A DNA stretch of 64,000 bases from Pantoea ananatis LMG 2665 (lineage in GTDB: Bacteria; Pseudomonadota; Gammaproteobacteria; Enterobacterales; Enterobacteriaceae), in assembly GCF_000710035.2 (NCBI RefSeq), contig NZ_JMJJ01000005.1:992001-1056000 (forward strand). The letters run 5' to 3'. Positions 28,346 through 40,785 of this stretch are shown here, in pieces (position 1 is the first letter of the stretch; every line of letters starts with the position of its first letter). The notes beneath the pieces were generated by a model. It was not told the origin of the DNA. It saw nothing but the letters and a program-made list of their open reading frames with translations, and searched no databases. A program made the translations under genes and the position numbers.

Positions 28346-28349
28346 AAGA

Positions 28350-28382
28350 AAAGGCGGCACGATAACGTGCCGCCTTTCTTAT
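28350..28382. terminator. Rho-independent terminator, probably bidirectional
   Basis: A 9-bp stem GGCGGCACG/CGTGCCGCC (28353-28361 and 28366-28374) has an A-rich stretch before and a TTTCTT tail after. It can serve suhB and the convergent membrane-protein gene. Confidence 0.88.
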
Positions 28383-28392
28383 TGCCTTGGGA

Positions 28393-29406
28393 TTAACGAC
28401 GTTCGTGCGTTAACACCTGACGTGGCTGAGTACGACGTCCTACCATTCCCATCACGCCTGCCAGTACCGCTTCAATAATCAGGATAAAGAAAGCATACCA
28501 GCTGGCTTTCGCGGTTGCTTTCGCCGCCTGCTCGCCGGCTTCACGCGCTTTCTGCTCTGCCTGTTTTTTCAGTTCCTGATATTTCTGCATAGCCTGTTGA
28601 TAGCTTTGTTCTGCCTGATTGACGATCTGTTCAGCTTCCTGATCGCTTTTTCCGGTCCGCGCTTTAATAATATTTTTTAAAGCATCACGATCGGCGGCCT
28701 GTAAAGTATCTGAATGACGAGCAATAACGCCTTTAAACCAGTTTGCTAAATCTGTGTCTGCCGTTTGTGGATGATTAGCCGTGTTATTTGCCTGATTTTC
28801 GGCATTCTGCGCTTCATTATTCGCATCCTGCTTCAGATTTTCCGGTTGTAATTCAGGCTTACCCGTTTGACGCAGCGTCGTTTCCAGTTCTTGCTGCATA
28901 TTGTCTAAATTAATATTATTTTGCTGCAGTTTTTCTTTAGCCATTTGGGTAACCGATGGCGCAGCGGCTGAAATACCACTTCCTACTGCCTGGAAACCCG
29001 TACCAAGAATATTCATGGCGCCGCCTAATACGCTACTGGCAAGGCTCACGGCCAGGTAAATAGTTAAGACGGTACTAATACCAAACATCAGCAAGCCGTG
29101 CAGTGCGCCTTCACGCTGCGCCAGGCGACCGGCGACGTAGCTACCGGCGGCAATAGCGATCAGCATTTCAATGGCCGTCCAGACCAGGGCACCCGTTCCA
29201 AGATGTTTAAATGGATTATCTTCCTGCAAAGGGTCAATGGTGGTAGCACCAATTGCCGTACCCAGCAAGGTTAATAATATGTGAATAATCAAAGCACAAA
29301 TTACACCGGCAAAAACGGCACTCCAGGAAATGCGTTTAAGGGGTAAGCCTGCCGCTCCGGTGACGAGCGGATCGTTGTAGCCATTATTAATACGGGTATC
29401 AGCCAT
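28393..29406 (-). CDS. Membrane protein of unknown function
   Basis: I do not recognise this 337-residue protein. Three hydrophobic segments lie near the N-terminus (~29-53, ~72-95, ~102-125). A long soluble stretch rich in Asn, Gln, Glu and Lys follows (~150-300), with a heptad-like helical part (AEQSYQQAMQKYQELKKQAEQKAREAGEQAAK). One membrane segment (~302-323) and a basic tail (GRRTQPRQ) end it. The start at 29406 has GAGG ten bases upstream; the longer frame to 29454 lacks this. The middle is more AT-rich than its neighbours. It replaces part of the interval that carries yfhR in E. coli. An envelope stress or membrane-shaping role is possible but not shown. Confidence 0.8.
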   Translation of the reverse strand: MADTRINNGYNDPLVTGAAGLPLKRISWSAVFAGVICALIIHILLTLLGTAIGATTIDPLQEDNPFKHLGTGALVWTAIEMLIAIAAGSYVAGRLAQREGALHGLLMFGISTVLTIYLAVSLASSVLGGAMNILGTGFQAVGSGISAAAPSVTQMAKEKLQQNNINLDNMQQELETTLRQTGKPELQPENLKQDANNEAQNAENQANNTANHPQTADTDLANWFKGVIARHSDTLQAADRDALKNIIKARTGKSDQEAEQIVNQAEQSYQQAMQKYQELKKQAEQKAREAGEQAAKATAKASWYAFFILIIEAVLAGVMGMVGRRTQPRQVLTHERR

Positions 29407-29601
29407 GAGATATTTCCCTCGCAACACATAGCAGGTGAGTGTCGTTTTTTTCATTCCCAGACAGGGGTTCGCAATAACTATAAACAGCGTAGTCAGTGAA
29501 AACTATTTTCACCACTCAACGTGCAAGAGAAAATAAAAATAGTTGCGAAGCGAAAATGCGAGGATCCCGGCAGCGGGGAATATCTTCCGCCGCCGCAGAA
29601 A

Positions 29602-30582
29602 TTAAAAGGGTCGGATACCGCCGGTAAAACCAGGCTGAGCAGACTGCCAGAGCGCACAGCCCACAACAATCAACGTCAGGCTGCCCACTAACGCCAGCAC
29701 AGGCAACAGGCTGCGCGCACCTTTACCCACCTGGCTGTCCGCGCCAAGACGTTGCGCCAGCGCGCGGGAACGCTGCACCAGTAAGCCAATGGCAGAAATG
29801 GTCAGGGCGGTCCCCACCGCCATAACGGCGGCAGAAAGGACGCCCCACAGATACACGCCAATCACTTTAGAAAACAGCAGCATCATGATCGCGCCTGAAC
29901 AGGGACGCAGCCCCATGGAGATCACCACCAACAGCTGCGTTTTGCCATTAACGGCGCCCGCCATTTGCTGTGCGCTGGGCAAATGCGCATGGCCACAGCC
30001 ACAGTGTTCATCATGCTGATGATGAGGGCGCAGCGCATGAATCCTCATTGTCGGCTGAGGACGCAACAGCAGCCAAAGCGCCTTTATCGCCCGGTAGCCT
30101 ATCCAGATACCTAAGGCAATAACCAACACATAACTGCTCTTCTCCAGCCAGAAACTGCTGAGGTGCAGCTGCCGCGATGAGGTTTTCAGCACCACCAGCA
30201 TCAGCGTGACCAGGATGATAGCCACTGAGCCCTGTAGCAACGAGGCCAGTAGCGTGAGTTTCATGCTGGTTTTCAGTTTTGCCGGATGCGTTGCCAGAAA
30301 GGTCGTGATCACGACTTTACCGTGACCTGGCCCTAAGGCATGCAGGACACCATAGATCAGGCTGAATGCCAGTAACGACAGTCCGGCATGGTGAGGCTGC
30401 TCGGCAACCTGCTGCAGGAGCTGAGTCATCTGGCGATGCAGCACTTTTTGCCAGAGCACGCTTTGCAGAAGTATCTGGGGCCAGTGCAGCCAGATGGCCG
30501 CGCCCAGAGTAACCAACCCTGCCGTAAACAGTGCCAGCGGCCACAGCCGTTTTTTGGCTTGGGTCGTGAGCGTCAGTGACAT
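29602..30582 (-). CDS. NicO-family nickel/cobalt/zinc transporter (ZevB-like)
   Basis: A 326-residue membrane protein with about seven hydrophobic segments. It has the NicO hallmark HALGPGHGKVV (near residue 80) and the second motif GLRPCSGAIMM. A loop rich in His and Cys (HHQHDEHCGCGHAH, ~residues 186-200) suggests metal binding. Its start overlaps the end of the upstream DUF1007 gene by 10 bases, so the two are coupled. The pair resembles ZevA-ZevB of Haemophilus, which takes part in zinc uptake; nickel or cobalt remain possible substrates. Confidence 0.88.
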   Translation of the reverse strand: MSLTLTTQAKKRLWPLALFTAGLVTLGAAIWLHWPQILLQSVLWQKVLHRQMTQLLQQVAEQPHHAGLSLLAFSLIYGVLHALGPGHGKVVITTFLATHPAKLKTSMKLTLLASLLQGSVAIILVTLMLVVLKTSSRQLHLSSFWLEKSSYVLVIALGIWIGYRAIKALWLLLRPQPTMRIHALRPHHQHDEHCGCGHAHLPSAQQMAGAVNGKTQLLVVISMGLRPCSGAIMMLLFSKVIGVYLWGVLSAAVMAVGTALTISAIGLLVQRSRALAQRLGADSQVGKGARSLLPVLALVGSLTLIVVGCALWQSAQPGFTGGIRPF

Positions 30583-31199
30583 GTCAGTATCACCGTTTGT
30601 GCAAACTGCCTTCCCAGATCCATATCCTCAGGCGGCGCATCTGCCTTGTCGAGCGAGAGCGCATACTGTTTCAAAGAGTCATCCGGTTTGGGCGTATGTA
30701 AGGTGAATGCACAGCGTGACTGTAAAGCTTGCGGTACAGTTAACGCCTCAGGTTTGTCGTAGAACATATCCACGAAGTAGGTCGGATCGAAGGTTAAAAT
30801 CTCAAAGCGTTCATTTTTGAGTAAAGGCGGCTCGGCCAGCGGCAGAACAAATTCCAGTACCGCCTTGTTGCCGCTGCGCGACAGATTGTATTCCGTTGGT
30901 AAATTCAAGAACTTCACCCGCTGCTTGTTATGCCAGATTTCGGAAAAGTAATGTTGCCCGAGCACGTTCGCCATCACACCCGCCGCCAGTTTCTTCCATA
31001 CCACCGTTCCCGGTTTGGCATCGCTAGCGTCATACAGCAGGTCGGCGGAGGTAATCTCATCCATGGTCCACGTCATTTTCAGGCCGGTAAAACGATCGTC
31101 CTTCGTGACCAGCTCGGTTTTCATATCGATAAAGCTGTGTGGATGTGCCAGCGCTGACGAACTGACCAGGGTAAATAGTGCAAAAAACATGCGTCTCAT
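30573..31199 (-). CDS. DUF1007 periplasmic protein (ZevA-like)
   Basis: A 208-residue secreted protein with a signal peptide ending SALAHP (cleavage before HPHSF), so the mature protein begins with a His-x-His metal-binding N-terminus. The DUF1007 pattern HPHSFIDMKTEL and the FDPTYFVDMFY segment are present. Its gene overlaps the NicO transporter gene by 10 bases. In Haemophilus the corresponding pair (ZevA, ZevB) supports zinc acquisition; here it likely delivers a divalent metal to the membrane partner. The exact metal is not determined by sequence. Confidence 0.87.
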   Translation of the reverse strand: MRRMFFALFTLVSSSALAHPHSFIDMKTELVTKDDRFTGLKMTWTMDEITSADLLYDASDAKPGTVVWKKLAAGVMANVLGQHYFSEIWHNKQRVKFLNLPTEYNLSRSGNKAVLEFVLPLAEPPLLKNERFEILTFDPTYFVDMFYDKPEALTVPQALQSRCAFTLHTPKPDDSLKQYALSLDKADAPPEDMDLGRQFAQTVILTCH

Positions 31200-31354
31200 A
31201 ATGTTATAAAGTAACGTTCCTGATGAAAAGGTTTCTTAAGTAACAAAATTTTGTGACCCGCCTTAAACCTCTGAACAAAAAAACGGGTAAACCGTTCAAG
31301 GGTTCAGGAGGTTGACTATTCTTAGCTAAAAATAGCCTGCTGGAATAATGATTG

Positions 31355-32623
31355 ATGAGTTCTGCTACATCTTCAGCACCACTCTTCACCGGTTCACAGC
31401 GTCGCTGTCATCTGTTGTTACTGCTGTTTCTGCCCGCTCCCGCACTGACGCTTAAAAGATTAAGCCTGCTAAACGGAGTGGACATCGCCACCGCGAGACA
31501 GGACATCGCGGAAGTGGGTGATGAGATACAGCGCTATCATCGACTGGAACTCCATCAGATGGTGGATGGCAGCCTGCGCATTCATGGTACAGAGCTGGAT
31601 CGACGCATTTGCTTAATCCATAATTTGCGACGCAGCCTGCGACTGTCGCAGGCCTTTGTCTGCGAGCATTTTGCCGCGCCCTTACGCCTGCGTCTGAAGC
31701 AGATGAAAATTGAAAAAGCGCTGTACGATGAAACCAATTTACAGGCGCTGATCCAGCACTGCAGCCTGTGCCTTAATCGCCCGTTCAGCACGCGCGATCA
31801 ACTCTTTTTACAAATATTTATGAAATACGGCCTGTGCCAGCGCCAGCCTGCGATCTTTACGGCGCAGCAACAGGCATGGCTGTCAGCGAAAGCAGAACGT
31901 CAGGCCGCAAAAGATGTTATTCATCACTGGCAAAAGCGCTGTCATCTGACGCCGGACGCCAGCGAAACGGATTTCTGGACGCTGTTATTTAGCCTGATCC
32001 ATTTTCCGGACGCCAGCCTTGTCGACCATCCCAGCGAGCAGCGACTGATGCGCGCCACACAGCGGCTCATTGATGATTTTGAGCACGTCGCCGGCACCAC
32101 TTTTCATGACCGCACCGAACTCCAGCAGCAGTTATATACCCACCTGGCACAGGCGCTGGATCGCACCTACTTTACAATGGCTATTGATGACAGTGTGGCA
32201 CAAGACGTAACCAGGCTTTATCCGCGCCTGCTGCGCACCACACAGCAGGCACTGGACGCTTTCGAGCAGACATTTCAGGTTCAGTTCGCGTCGGAAGAGG
32301 TCAGCCTGGTGACGGTGATTTTCGGTGCGTGGCTGATGCAAAGCAGCGCATTGCAGGAAAAACAGGTGCTGCTGCTTACCGGTGACGATCCCGAACTGGA
32401 ACAGGATGTCGAGCAGCAAATCCGCGAGATCACCTTGCTGCCTGTTAACATCACCTATCAGCGCGTTGAAGATTTCCAGCGCGACGGCGCACCGCGCGAA
32501 GTCGATGTCATTATTTCGCCTTATGTCACCTCGCTGCCCCTTTTCTCTCCCCCACTTATCCACGCCGAACTGCCGCTGACTGAATACCATCAGCAACGCA
32601 TTCGCTATTTGCTGGAATCCTGA
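31355..32623 (+). CDS. csiE: Stationary-phase inducible protein CsiE
   Basis: A 422-residue cytoplasmic protein with regions like the PTS regulation domain (PRD). In E. coli it is induced in stationary phase under RpoS and cAMP-CRP; its role is unknown. The C-terminal segment SPPLIHAELPLTEYHQQRIRYLLES closely follows E. coli. The ATG at 31355 has GGA about ten bases upstream; a TTG three bases earlier is less likely. The last 19 bases overlap the 3' end of convergent hcaT. It lies in the E. coli order suhB ... csiE-hcaT. Confidence 0.92.
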   Translation: MSSATSSAPLFTGSQRRCHLLLLLFLPAPALTLKRLSLLNGVDIATARQDIAEVGDEIQRYHRLELHQMVDGSLRIHGTELDRRICLIHNLRRSLRLSQAFVCEHFAAPLRLRLKQMKIEKALYDETNLQALIQHCSLCLNRPFSTRDQLFLQIFMKYGLCQRQPAIFTAQQQAWLSAKAERQAAKDVIHHWQKRCHLTPDASETDFWTLLFSLIHFPDASLVDHPSEQRLMRATQRLIDDFEHVAGTTFHDRTELQQQLYTHLAQALDRTYFTMAIDDSVAQDVTRLYPRLLRTTQQALDAFEQTFQVQFASEEVSLVTVIFGAWLMQSSALQEKQVLLLTGDDPELEQDVEQQIREITLLPVNITYQRVEDFQRDGAPREVDVIISPYVTSLPLFSPPLIHAELPLTEYHQQRIRYLLES

Positions 32624-33753
32624 CGCGGCCGCAGGAACAGTGCGGGCAGTGCCACCAGCGCCATCACCCAGAAGAGATGACCGTGCAGGTGAGTAAAGAG
32701 TACGCCGCAAATCATGGTCATGACGGCAATTCCGCCGCCCATTGCCAGCGCCGAATAGAGCGACTGCAAACGGATCACATCCGCCCCCTGCCGTGAAGCG
32801 ATAAAGCGCATTGCGGCCAGATGACATACCGTAAAGCTACCGCAGTGGAGTAGTTGCCCCACAATCAGAAGCGGCAACGCGGTGCTGGCACCGAGCAGTC
32901 CCCAGCGAAGCAGCGCACAGATGCCTGACAGCAACAGCAGATCCCGTGCGCGCCAGCGGTGAAACAGTCGATGGCTTAAGGCAAACACCACGATTTCCGC
33001 TACCACGCCCAGCGACCACAGATAACCCACCACCGATGCAGAATAACCGCTCTCCTGCCACCAGATGGCGCTGAAGCCATAATAAGCCGCATGTGCGCCC
33101 TGTAATAACGTCACGCACACCATAAAGCGCCAGACCGCATTTTCCTTTATTAGATCGCGCCAGGCCTGCCAGCCTCCACCCACTCTGCCCTGCCTTTCGC
33201 TGCCCTGGGGATGGGTACGCGGGGTAAGCAGCATTCCTGCCAGCATACTGACCAACCCAACCGACAGCAGCATTAAGATCGCCTGAGAAGAGAAAGCGCT
33301 CACCAGCATACCGGTCAGGGCTGAGCTGATCACAAACGCCAGCGAACCCCACAAGCGAACGGGCCCGTAGGCAAGGCCAATTTGCTGCGTCCAGGTGGCG
33401 GCCAGTGCATCGCTTAAAGGAACCAGCGGCGAGAAAAACAGGTTAAAACCGGTCATGACTAACAGCAGCCACATCCACTGCTGCCCAACCCAATAGCCCG
33501 CCGCAATAAAGCAGGTCAGCAGGGCCAGCAGGCGTAATGCCGTAATCAATTGTCCGGGATTTTTAACCTGAGAGGCGATGAATAAACTGCCCACAAAGCG
33601 CGCCACCATGCCGCACCCCAATAGCAGGCCAATTTGTTCAGCATTCAGGCCCACACCTTTGAGCCAGACGCCCCAGAAAGGAAGATAAATGCCGTAGCAG
33701 AAAAAGTAGGTGAAGTAGCTTAGTCCAAGCCACTTGGCGGAGCCGATTGCCAT
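32605..33753 (-). CDS. hcaT: MFS transporter HcaT (3-phenylpropionate transporter family)
   Basis: A 382-residue inner-membrane protein with about twelve hydrophobic segments, of the PP:H+ symporter branch of the major facilitator superfamily. Sequence such as LSYFTYFFCYGIYLPFWGVWLKG and GAHAAYYGFSAIWWQ follows E. coli HcaT. The E. coli protein is assigned to uptake of 3-phenylpropionate, but no hca catabolic genes lie nearby here, so the real substrate may differ. The start at 33753 has GGAGG three bases upstream. It ends convergently with csiE with a 19-base overlap. Confidence 0.92.
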   Translation of the reverse strand: MAIGSAKWLGLSYFTYFFCYGIYLPFWGVWLKGVGLNAEQIGLLLGCGMVARFVGSLFIASQVKNPGQLITALRLLALLTCFIAAGYWVGQQWMWLLLVMTGFNLFFSPLVPLSDALAATWTQQIGLAYGPVRLWGSLAFVISSALTGMLVSAFSSQAILMLLSVGLVSMLAGMLLTPRTHPQGSERQGRVGGGWQAWRDLIKENAVWRFMVCVTLLQGAHAAYYGFSAIWWQESGYSASVVGYLWSLGVVAEIVVFALSHRLFHRWRARDLLLLSGICALLRWGLLGASTALPLLIVGQLLHCGSFTVCHLAAMRFIASRQGADVIRLQSLYSALAMGGGIAVMTMICGVLFTHLHGHLFWVMALVALPALFLRPRQDSSK

Positions 33754-33826
33754 GTTCCCTCCAGCAATGATGCGTCCAGGCAATGATATGTGGTCGTTAC
33801 TTTGTCAGAGCCGGGTTATGCAGGCA

Positions 33827-33854
33827 ATAAAAAAGGATGGCCATGGCCATCCTC
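33827..33854 (-). terminator. Rho-independent terminator of glyA
   Basis: The self-complementary stem GGATGGCC/GGCCATCC (33835-33852) is followed on the minus strand by a run of six T residues. Confidence 0.88.
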
Positions 33855-33883
33855 TTGTCAGACTGTGTTTTCAACAGAAAGGA

Positions 33884-35137
<1,254 letters not shown>

Positions 35138-35247
35138 CCGCATCTCCTGACTGGCTATCTTTAAATCGGCAATTTACGCCCCTGAGGGCGAAGGCAGACA
35201 GTGTAAACCGTTTTATCGGGGTAAGGTAGGGTGAATTCCCTCTTTTT

Positions 35248-35263
35248 ACGCAAACGTTTGGCT
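35248..35263. promoter_or_regulatory. PurR box upstream of glyA
   Basis: The 16-bp sequence ACGCAAACGTTTGGCT nearly matches the PurR consensus ACGCAAACGTTTNCGT. It lies about 110 bp upstream of glyA, where E. coli glyA is also under PurR. Confidence 0.75.
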
Positions 35264-35422
35264 ACCGAGACGCCATGCCTTTTTATCGATTTTTTGCAAC
35301 GATTGCCTGCCAATATCATTTTTTCGCTCTGTAAAATATTTTTTGCACTTTTGTCGCGAAAACCGGCCAGTTGTTGCCAGTAAAACCCAGCATGAGATTT
35401 ACAGCATGAAAGAAACGATCAT

Positions 35423-35445
35423 AAGATGCATTTAAAATGCAACTT
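35423..35445 (+). promoter_or_regulatory. NsrR box upstream of hmp
   Basis: A 23-bp imperfect inverted repeat, AAGATGCAT ... ATGCAACTT, close to the NsrR consensus and to the E. coli hmp operator. It ends 16 bp before the hmp start codon, so NO-relieved repression of hmp by NsrR is expected. Confidence 0.82.
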
Positions 35446-35461
35446 TAAATGAGGTGTTGCC

Positions 35462-36646
35462 ATGCTTGATGCTCAGACTATTGCTACCGTGAAATCATCC
35501 CTTCCCGCCCTTGCCGTCTGCGGTCCCGATCTGACTGCTCATTTCTATGACCGCATGCTTGCTCAGCATCCTGAACTAAAAAATGTCTTTAACATGAATA
35601 ATCAACGTAACGGCGGGCAGCGTGAAGCCCTGTTCAATGCGATATGTGCCTACGGCGCAAACCTCGAAAACCTGACGGCAATACTGCCGGCTGTTGAAAA
35701 AATTGCGCAAAAACATACCAGCCTGAATATTCAGCCCGCGCAGTATGCAATTGTGGGTGAGCATTTACTTGCTACCATCAAAACACTGTTGAATCCCGGT
35801 GATGACGTGCTGGCAGCATGGGGACGTGCTTACGGCGTACTGGCGGATGTGTTTATCCAGCGCGAAGAAGCGATTTATCAGGCATCGGAGCAGCAAAAAG
35901 GCGGATGGCGCGGAACGCGGCCGTTTCGCATCAGCGCGATTGAGCAGCAGAGTGCCGTGATCAAAAGCTTTACTTTTACGCCTGTGGACGGGGGTCCGGT
36001 TGCCCCCTTTAAACCCGGTCAGTATCTGACGCTTCACTTGCAGCCCGCAGGTTGTGAATATCATCAAATTCGTCAGTACTCACTAACCACAGGGAGCAAC
36101 GAGAAAATGTACCGTATTGCGGTGAAACAGGCGCCGCAGGGAATCCTGTCCGGCTGGCTACATCAGTATGCAGAAGTCGGCAGTGAAGTGCAGTTGGCCG
36201 CCCCGCACGGCGATTTTTTCCTGCAGGTGAGCCCGACAACGCCGGTCACGCTCATTTCCGCCGGCGTTGGACAAACCCCAATGCTGGCAATGCTCCACGC
36301 GCTGGCTGCACAGCGGCATCTGGCGCCCGTCAACTGGCTTCACGCCGCCGAAAATGGCAAACAGCATGCCTTCGCAGACGAAGTGACCACCACCGGTGCC
36401 CTGCTTCCTGATTTTGCACAGCACATCTGGTATCGCGAGCCGGACGAACCCGATGCAGGCCGCTACGATGCGCAAGGTATGATGGATTTGGCGACCCTGT
36501 CAGCGCGGCTGCGGGATGTGAATACCCACTTTTATCTCTGCGGGCCACTTGGCTTTATGCAATTTATCGTTAAGCAGTTGCATGCGGTCGGCATTACGGC
36601 GGACAGAATTCACTATGAGCGGTTCGGTCCACATAAAGAGATATGA
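35462..36646 (+). CDS. hmp: Flavohemoglobin, nitric oxide dioxygenase
   Basis: A 394-residue enzyme that turns NO and oxygen into nitrate. The globin domain (~1-138) has Tyr29, Gln53 and proximal His85. The FAD-binding domain contains RQYSLTTGS and the NAD(P)-binding domain contains [13 protein letters not shown] and [10 protein letters not shown]. The length is close to E. coli Hmp (396). The GAGG ribosome site is just upstream of the ATG. It is divergent from glyA, with an NsrR box directly before it. Confidence 0.97.
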   Translation: MLDAQTIATVKSSLPALAVCGPDLTAHFYDRMLAQHPELKNVFNMNNQRNGGQREALFNAICAYGANLENLTAILPAVEKIAQKHTSLNIQPAQYAIVGEHLLATIKTLLNPGDDVLAAWGRAYGVLADVFIQREEAIYQASEQQKGGWRGTRPFRISAIEQQSAVIKSFTFTPVDGGPVAPFKPGQYLTLHLQPAGCEYHQIRQYSLTTGSNEKMYRIAVKQAPQGILSGWLHQYAEVGSEVQLAAPHGDFFLQVSPTTPVTLISAGVGQTPMLAMLHALAAQRHLAPVNWLHAAENGKQHAFADEVTTTGALLPDFAQHIWYREPDEPDAGRYDAQGMMDLATLSARLRDVNTHFYLCGPLGFMQFIVKQLHAVGITADRIHYERFGPHKEI

Positions 36647-36852
36647 ATCGGCGACTGCGAACGACGCCCTTGAAGCAGTGGTGCCAGCCGTTCGGTGTGC
36701 AGTGCTGCGTTAACGCGGGCGGGGGTAACACTTTGTGGTGAAACAGACAGCTTTTCGCCCCTCCCTCATATCAGGACGGGGCGAGATCTCGACGAATGAA
36801 ACTTTTCCAACATCGCCGGGATTTCAGCTAAAGATTTTGCATCTAAAGTGAA

Positions 36853-38614
<1,762 letters not shown>

Positions 38615-38615
<1 letters not shown>

Positions 38616-39286
38616 TACTGATCTTCCTCTTGTGGCAGTGCCGTTCCGTGACTGCCGTCAGGCATATCAGAGGTTTTGCGCGACGAAAGCTGGCGCTCAA
38701 TATCGGTTAACCGCTCCAGTTTGCGCTGGGTATCACTGAGCTGCTGACGTAGTTTTATCTGTTGTTGACGCAGCGAATCTGACTGGGCATCGCTGCTCTG
38801 TTGCAAATGGGCGTAGCGTGACCGCATGGCGCTGAGTTCAAGCTGGGCGACCTGATTGCTGCGCCAGAGCTGAATTAACGCACGCATATTGGGGGGGAAC
38901 TGCTCGCTGTAGCCATCAAGCACGTTGATGTAGTCGCGGCGTTCCAGTGGCGTCACATTGCCGTTTGCCATTAATACCCCCTGCTTAAAGGCGCGCGACC
39001 AGCTGTCCACCGGCCAGCGGTGGGCCTCCGCTCGTGCTTCAGCGGGAGAAAGTCGTTCGGCACAGTCTATACTGCGCATCCAGTAAAGGGGATTCATCAT
39101 GGCGGCGCTATTCTCAATACGCCAGATATCGACGCAGCGCATAGTGAGATAGTCGACCAGCCGTGCTTCGGGCACCACAACGCTGCCCGAAGCGGGCTGG
39201 GCTGTTGTGGTGACCGGGGATGAGGCACACCCACTGAGCATCATGCTGCTCAGTGCGCTTATCATGAGGGCGGCGAAAAATTTCAT
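38615..39286 (-). CDS. qseG: Outer-membrane lipoprotein QseG
   Basis: A 223-residue lipoprotein with lipobox MLSGC (Cys20; Ala at +2, so outer membrane). The rest is mostly helical, with a coiled-coil part near residues 150-200 (QLELSAMRSRYAHLQQ). In E. coli QseG contacts the sensor GlrK (QseE) and is needed for full signalling. It sits between glrK (3-bp gap) and glrR (1-base overlap), forming a tight operon. The sequence is less conserved than its neighbours. Confidence 0.92.
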
Positions 39287-39289
39287 GCT

Positions 39290-40717
39290 TCAGACTTTCC
39301 CGGCTGTGGTGTTCAGTTCGATGCGAAAACAAACATCAGCGTCGTCACGGGTAACCAGTTGCAGGCTACCGTGCATGCGGCGCAGACAATCCTTTGCGAT
39401 GCTTAACCCCAGTCCGCTGCCTTTGACCGGCCCTTTACGCTGATGACTGCCCTGGAAAAAAGGTTCAAAAATCATCTCCTGCTCATTTTCGGGAATGGGC
39501 GTACCGCTGTTAGCAACATCGATGATTATCCGATCGCCCTGCCGCTGGCTGTGCAGCCAAATGTTACCGGATTCATTGCCATAGTTCACGGCGTTAGAGT
39601 AGAGGTTGTCAATCACGCTCATCAATAGCATAGGTTCTGCCAGGCAATCTGTGGCTTTAAGATCGATATTGACATGCATAAGCTTGGTTCGGGCTGAGAG
39701 TGCATGCGCATTAACAACGTCATACACGATGTCATTCAGATCCACCGTTTCCAGGGTAATCGGGCCATCAGCCAGTTTGCGGTTGTAATCAAGTAGCTGT
39801 TCGATAAGGCGTTGCAGGTGGCGACTGCTGTTATCCAGTATTGAGACGATTTCTTTCTGTTCAGGATTCAGTATGCCCGCAACCTCATCAGCCAGCAGCT
39901 CTGTACCTTCACGCAGGCTGGCAAGCGGCGTTTTAAGTTCGTGTGAAAGATGACGTAAAAATTCATGTCGCTGGGTTTCCAGCCAGGCCAGGCGTTCACT
40001 TAACCAGATAATACGCTGCCCCAAAGAGCGTAACTCGCGCGGACCGCGAAACACCATGCTGCTGCCCAGTTCGCGTCCTTCGCCAAGTCGGTTAATCATC
40101 CGCTCTACGCTTTTTACCGGGCCGATGATCATGCGGGTAAACAGCAGGGTTAACGTCAGGCTGATAATAAACAGGATAAGCGCCTGCCAGCCAAAAAACT
40201 GACCGCGATCGGCTATTTCACGTTGCAGTTGCAGACCACGTGCAAACACCACTTCTCGCGTATCCTGCACCAGTTGCACGTTTGTCGCTGAAAATTTTTC
40301 CAGCGCCTGTGACGCACCGGTCACAGGATTACCATTATCGCACTGCATGGTTTCCAGCTGCGGCAAAATGGCCTGCAACGTTTTAAACGCCGGTAAATCG
40401 GGCAGGCTGTCGGCATGGGAACTGAGCATCTGACCATAGCGGATACGCTGCGTCTGATAGAGCTTTGCCAGAGACGTATCGCCCAGCACACAGTACTGGC
40501 GATAACTCCGTTCCAACTCGATAGCGGTGCGTGCCATCGCCTCGCTGCGCCTGACGTCAGTAAAGGTATTTCGGTTAGTGTCGGCAGCCTGATTACTTAA
40601 CGCTGAGAGACTTTCCCAGGCCTGCCAGGCCAGCACCAACAGCGGCAGGAGCACCAGCAAAAAGGCCATCAGCACCAACTGGCGCAGGGACCCGGGAAAT
40701 AAACGCCATTTTTTCAC
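39290..40717 (-). CDS. glrK: Sensor histidine kinase GlrK (QseE)
   Basis: A 475-residue membrane kinase. Two membrane segments (~residues 12-32 and ~172-195) flank a periplasmic domain; a HAMP linker follows. The HisKA box FLRHLSHELKTPLASLREG carries the phosphorylated His, and the HATPase domain has N, G1 (DVANSGTPIPE) and G2 (GSGLGLSIAKD) boxes. It phosphorylates GlrR and thereby raises GlmY. It heads the glrK-qseG-glrR-glnB cluster and lies just downstream of glmY. Confidence 0.96.
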   Translation of the reverse strand: MKKWRLFPGSLRQLVLMAFLLVLLPLLVLAWQAWESLSALSNQAADTNRNTFTDVRRSEAMARTAIELERSYRQYCVLGDTSLAKLYQTQRIRYGQMLSSHADSLPDLPAFKTLQAILPQLETMQCDNGNPVTGASQALEKFSATNVQLVQDTREVVFARGLQLQREIADRGQFFGWQALILFIISLTLTLLFTRMIIGPVKSVERMINRLGEGRELGSSMVFRGPRELRSLGQRIIWLSERLAWLETQRHEFLRHLSHELKTPLASLREGTELLADEVAGILNPEQKEIVSILDNSSRHLQRLIEQLLDYNRKLADGPITLETVDLNDIVYDVVNAHALSARTKLMHVNIDLKATDCLAEPMLLMSVIDNLYSNAVNYGNESGNIWLHSQRQGDRIIIDVANSGTPIPENEQEMIFEPFFQGSHQRKGPVKGSGLGLSIAKDCLRRMHGSLQLVTRDDADVCFRIELNTTAGKV

Positions 40718-40785
40718 GCGACGGCTTCCTTAAAGATACGCTTACCGGATGCTAGCGGAGTCAGCCCAGAGAAGGAAGAGGCAGA

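Noticed and set aside
32132..32827. 231-codon open frame on the minus strand
   Set aside because: It spans csiE in antisense and the end of hcaT in another frame; both real genes have clear homologues.
36755..36784. Hairpin between hmp and glnB (TCGCCCC/GGGGCGA)
   Set aside because: A 7-bp stem with a 16-base loop and no T-run on either side; not good enough to call a terminator.
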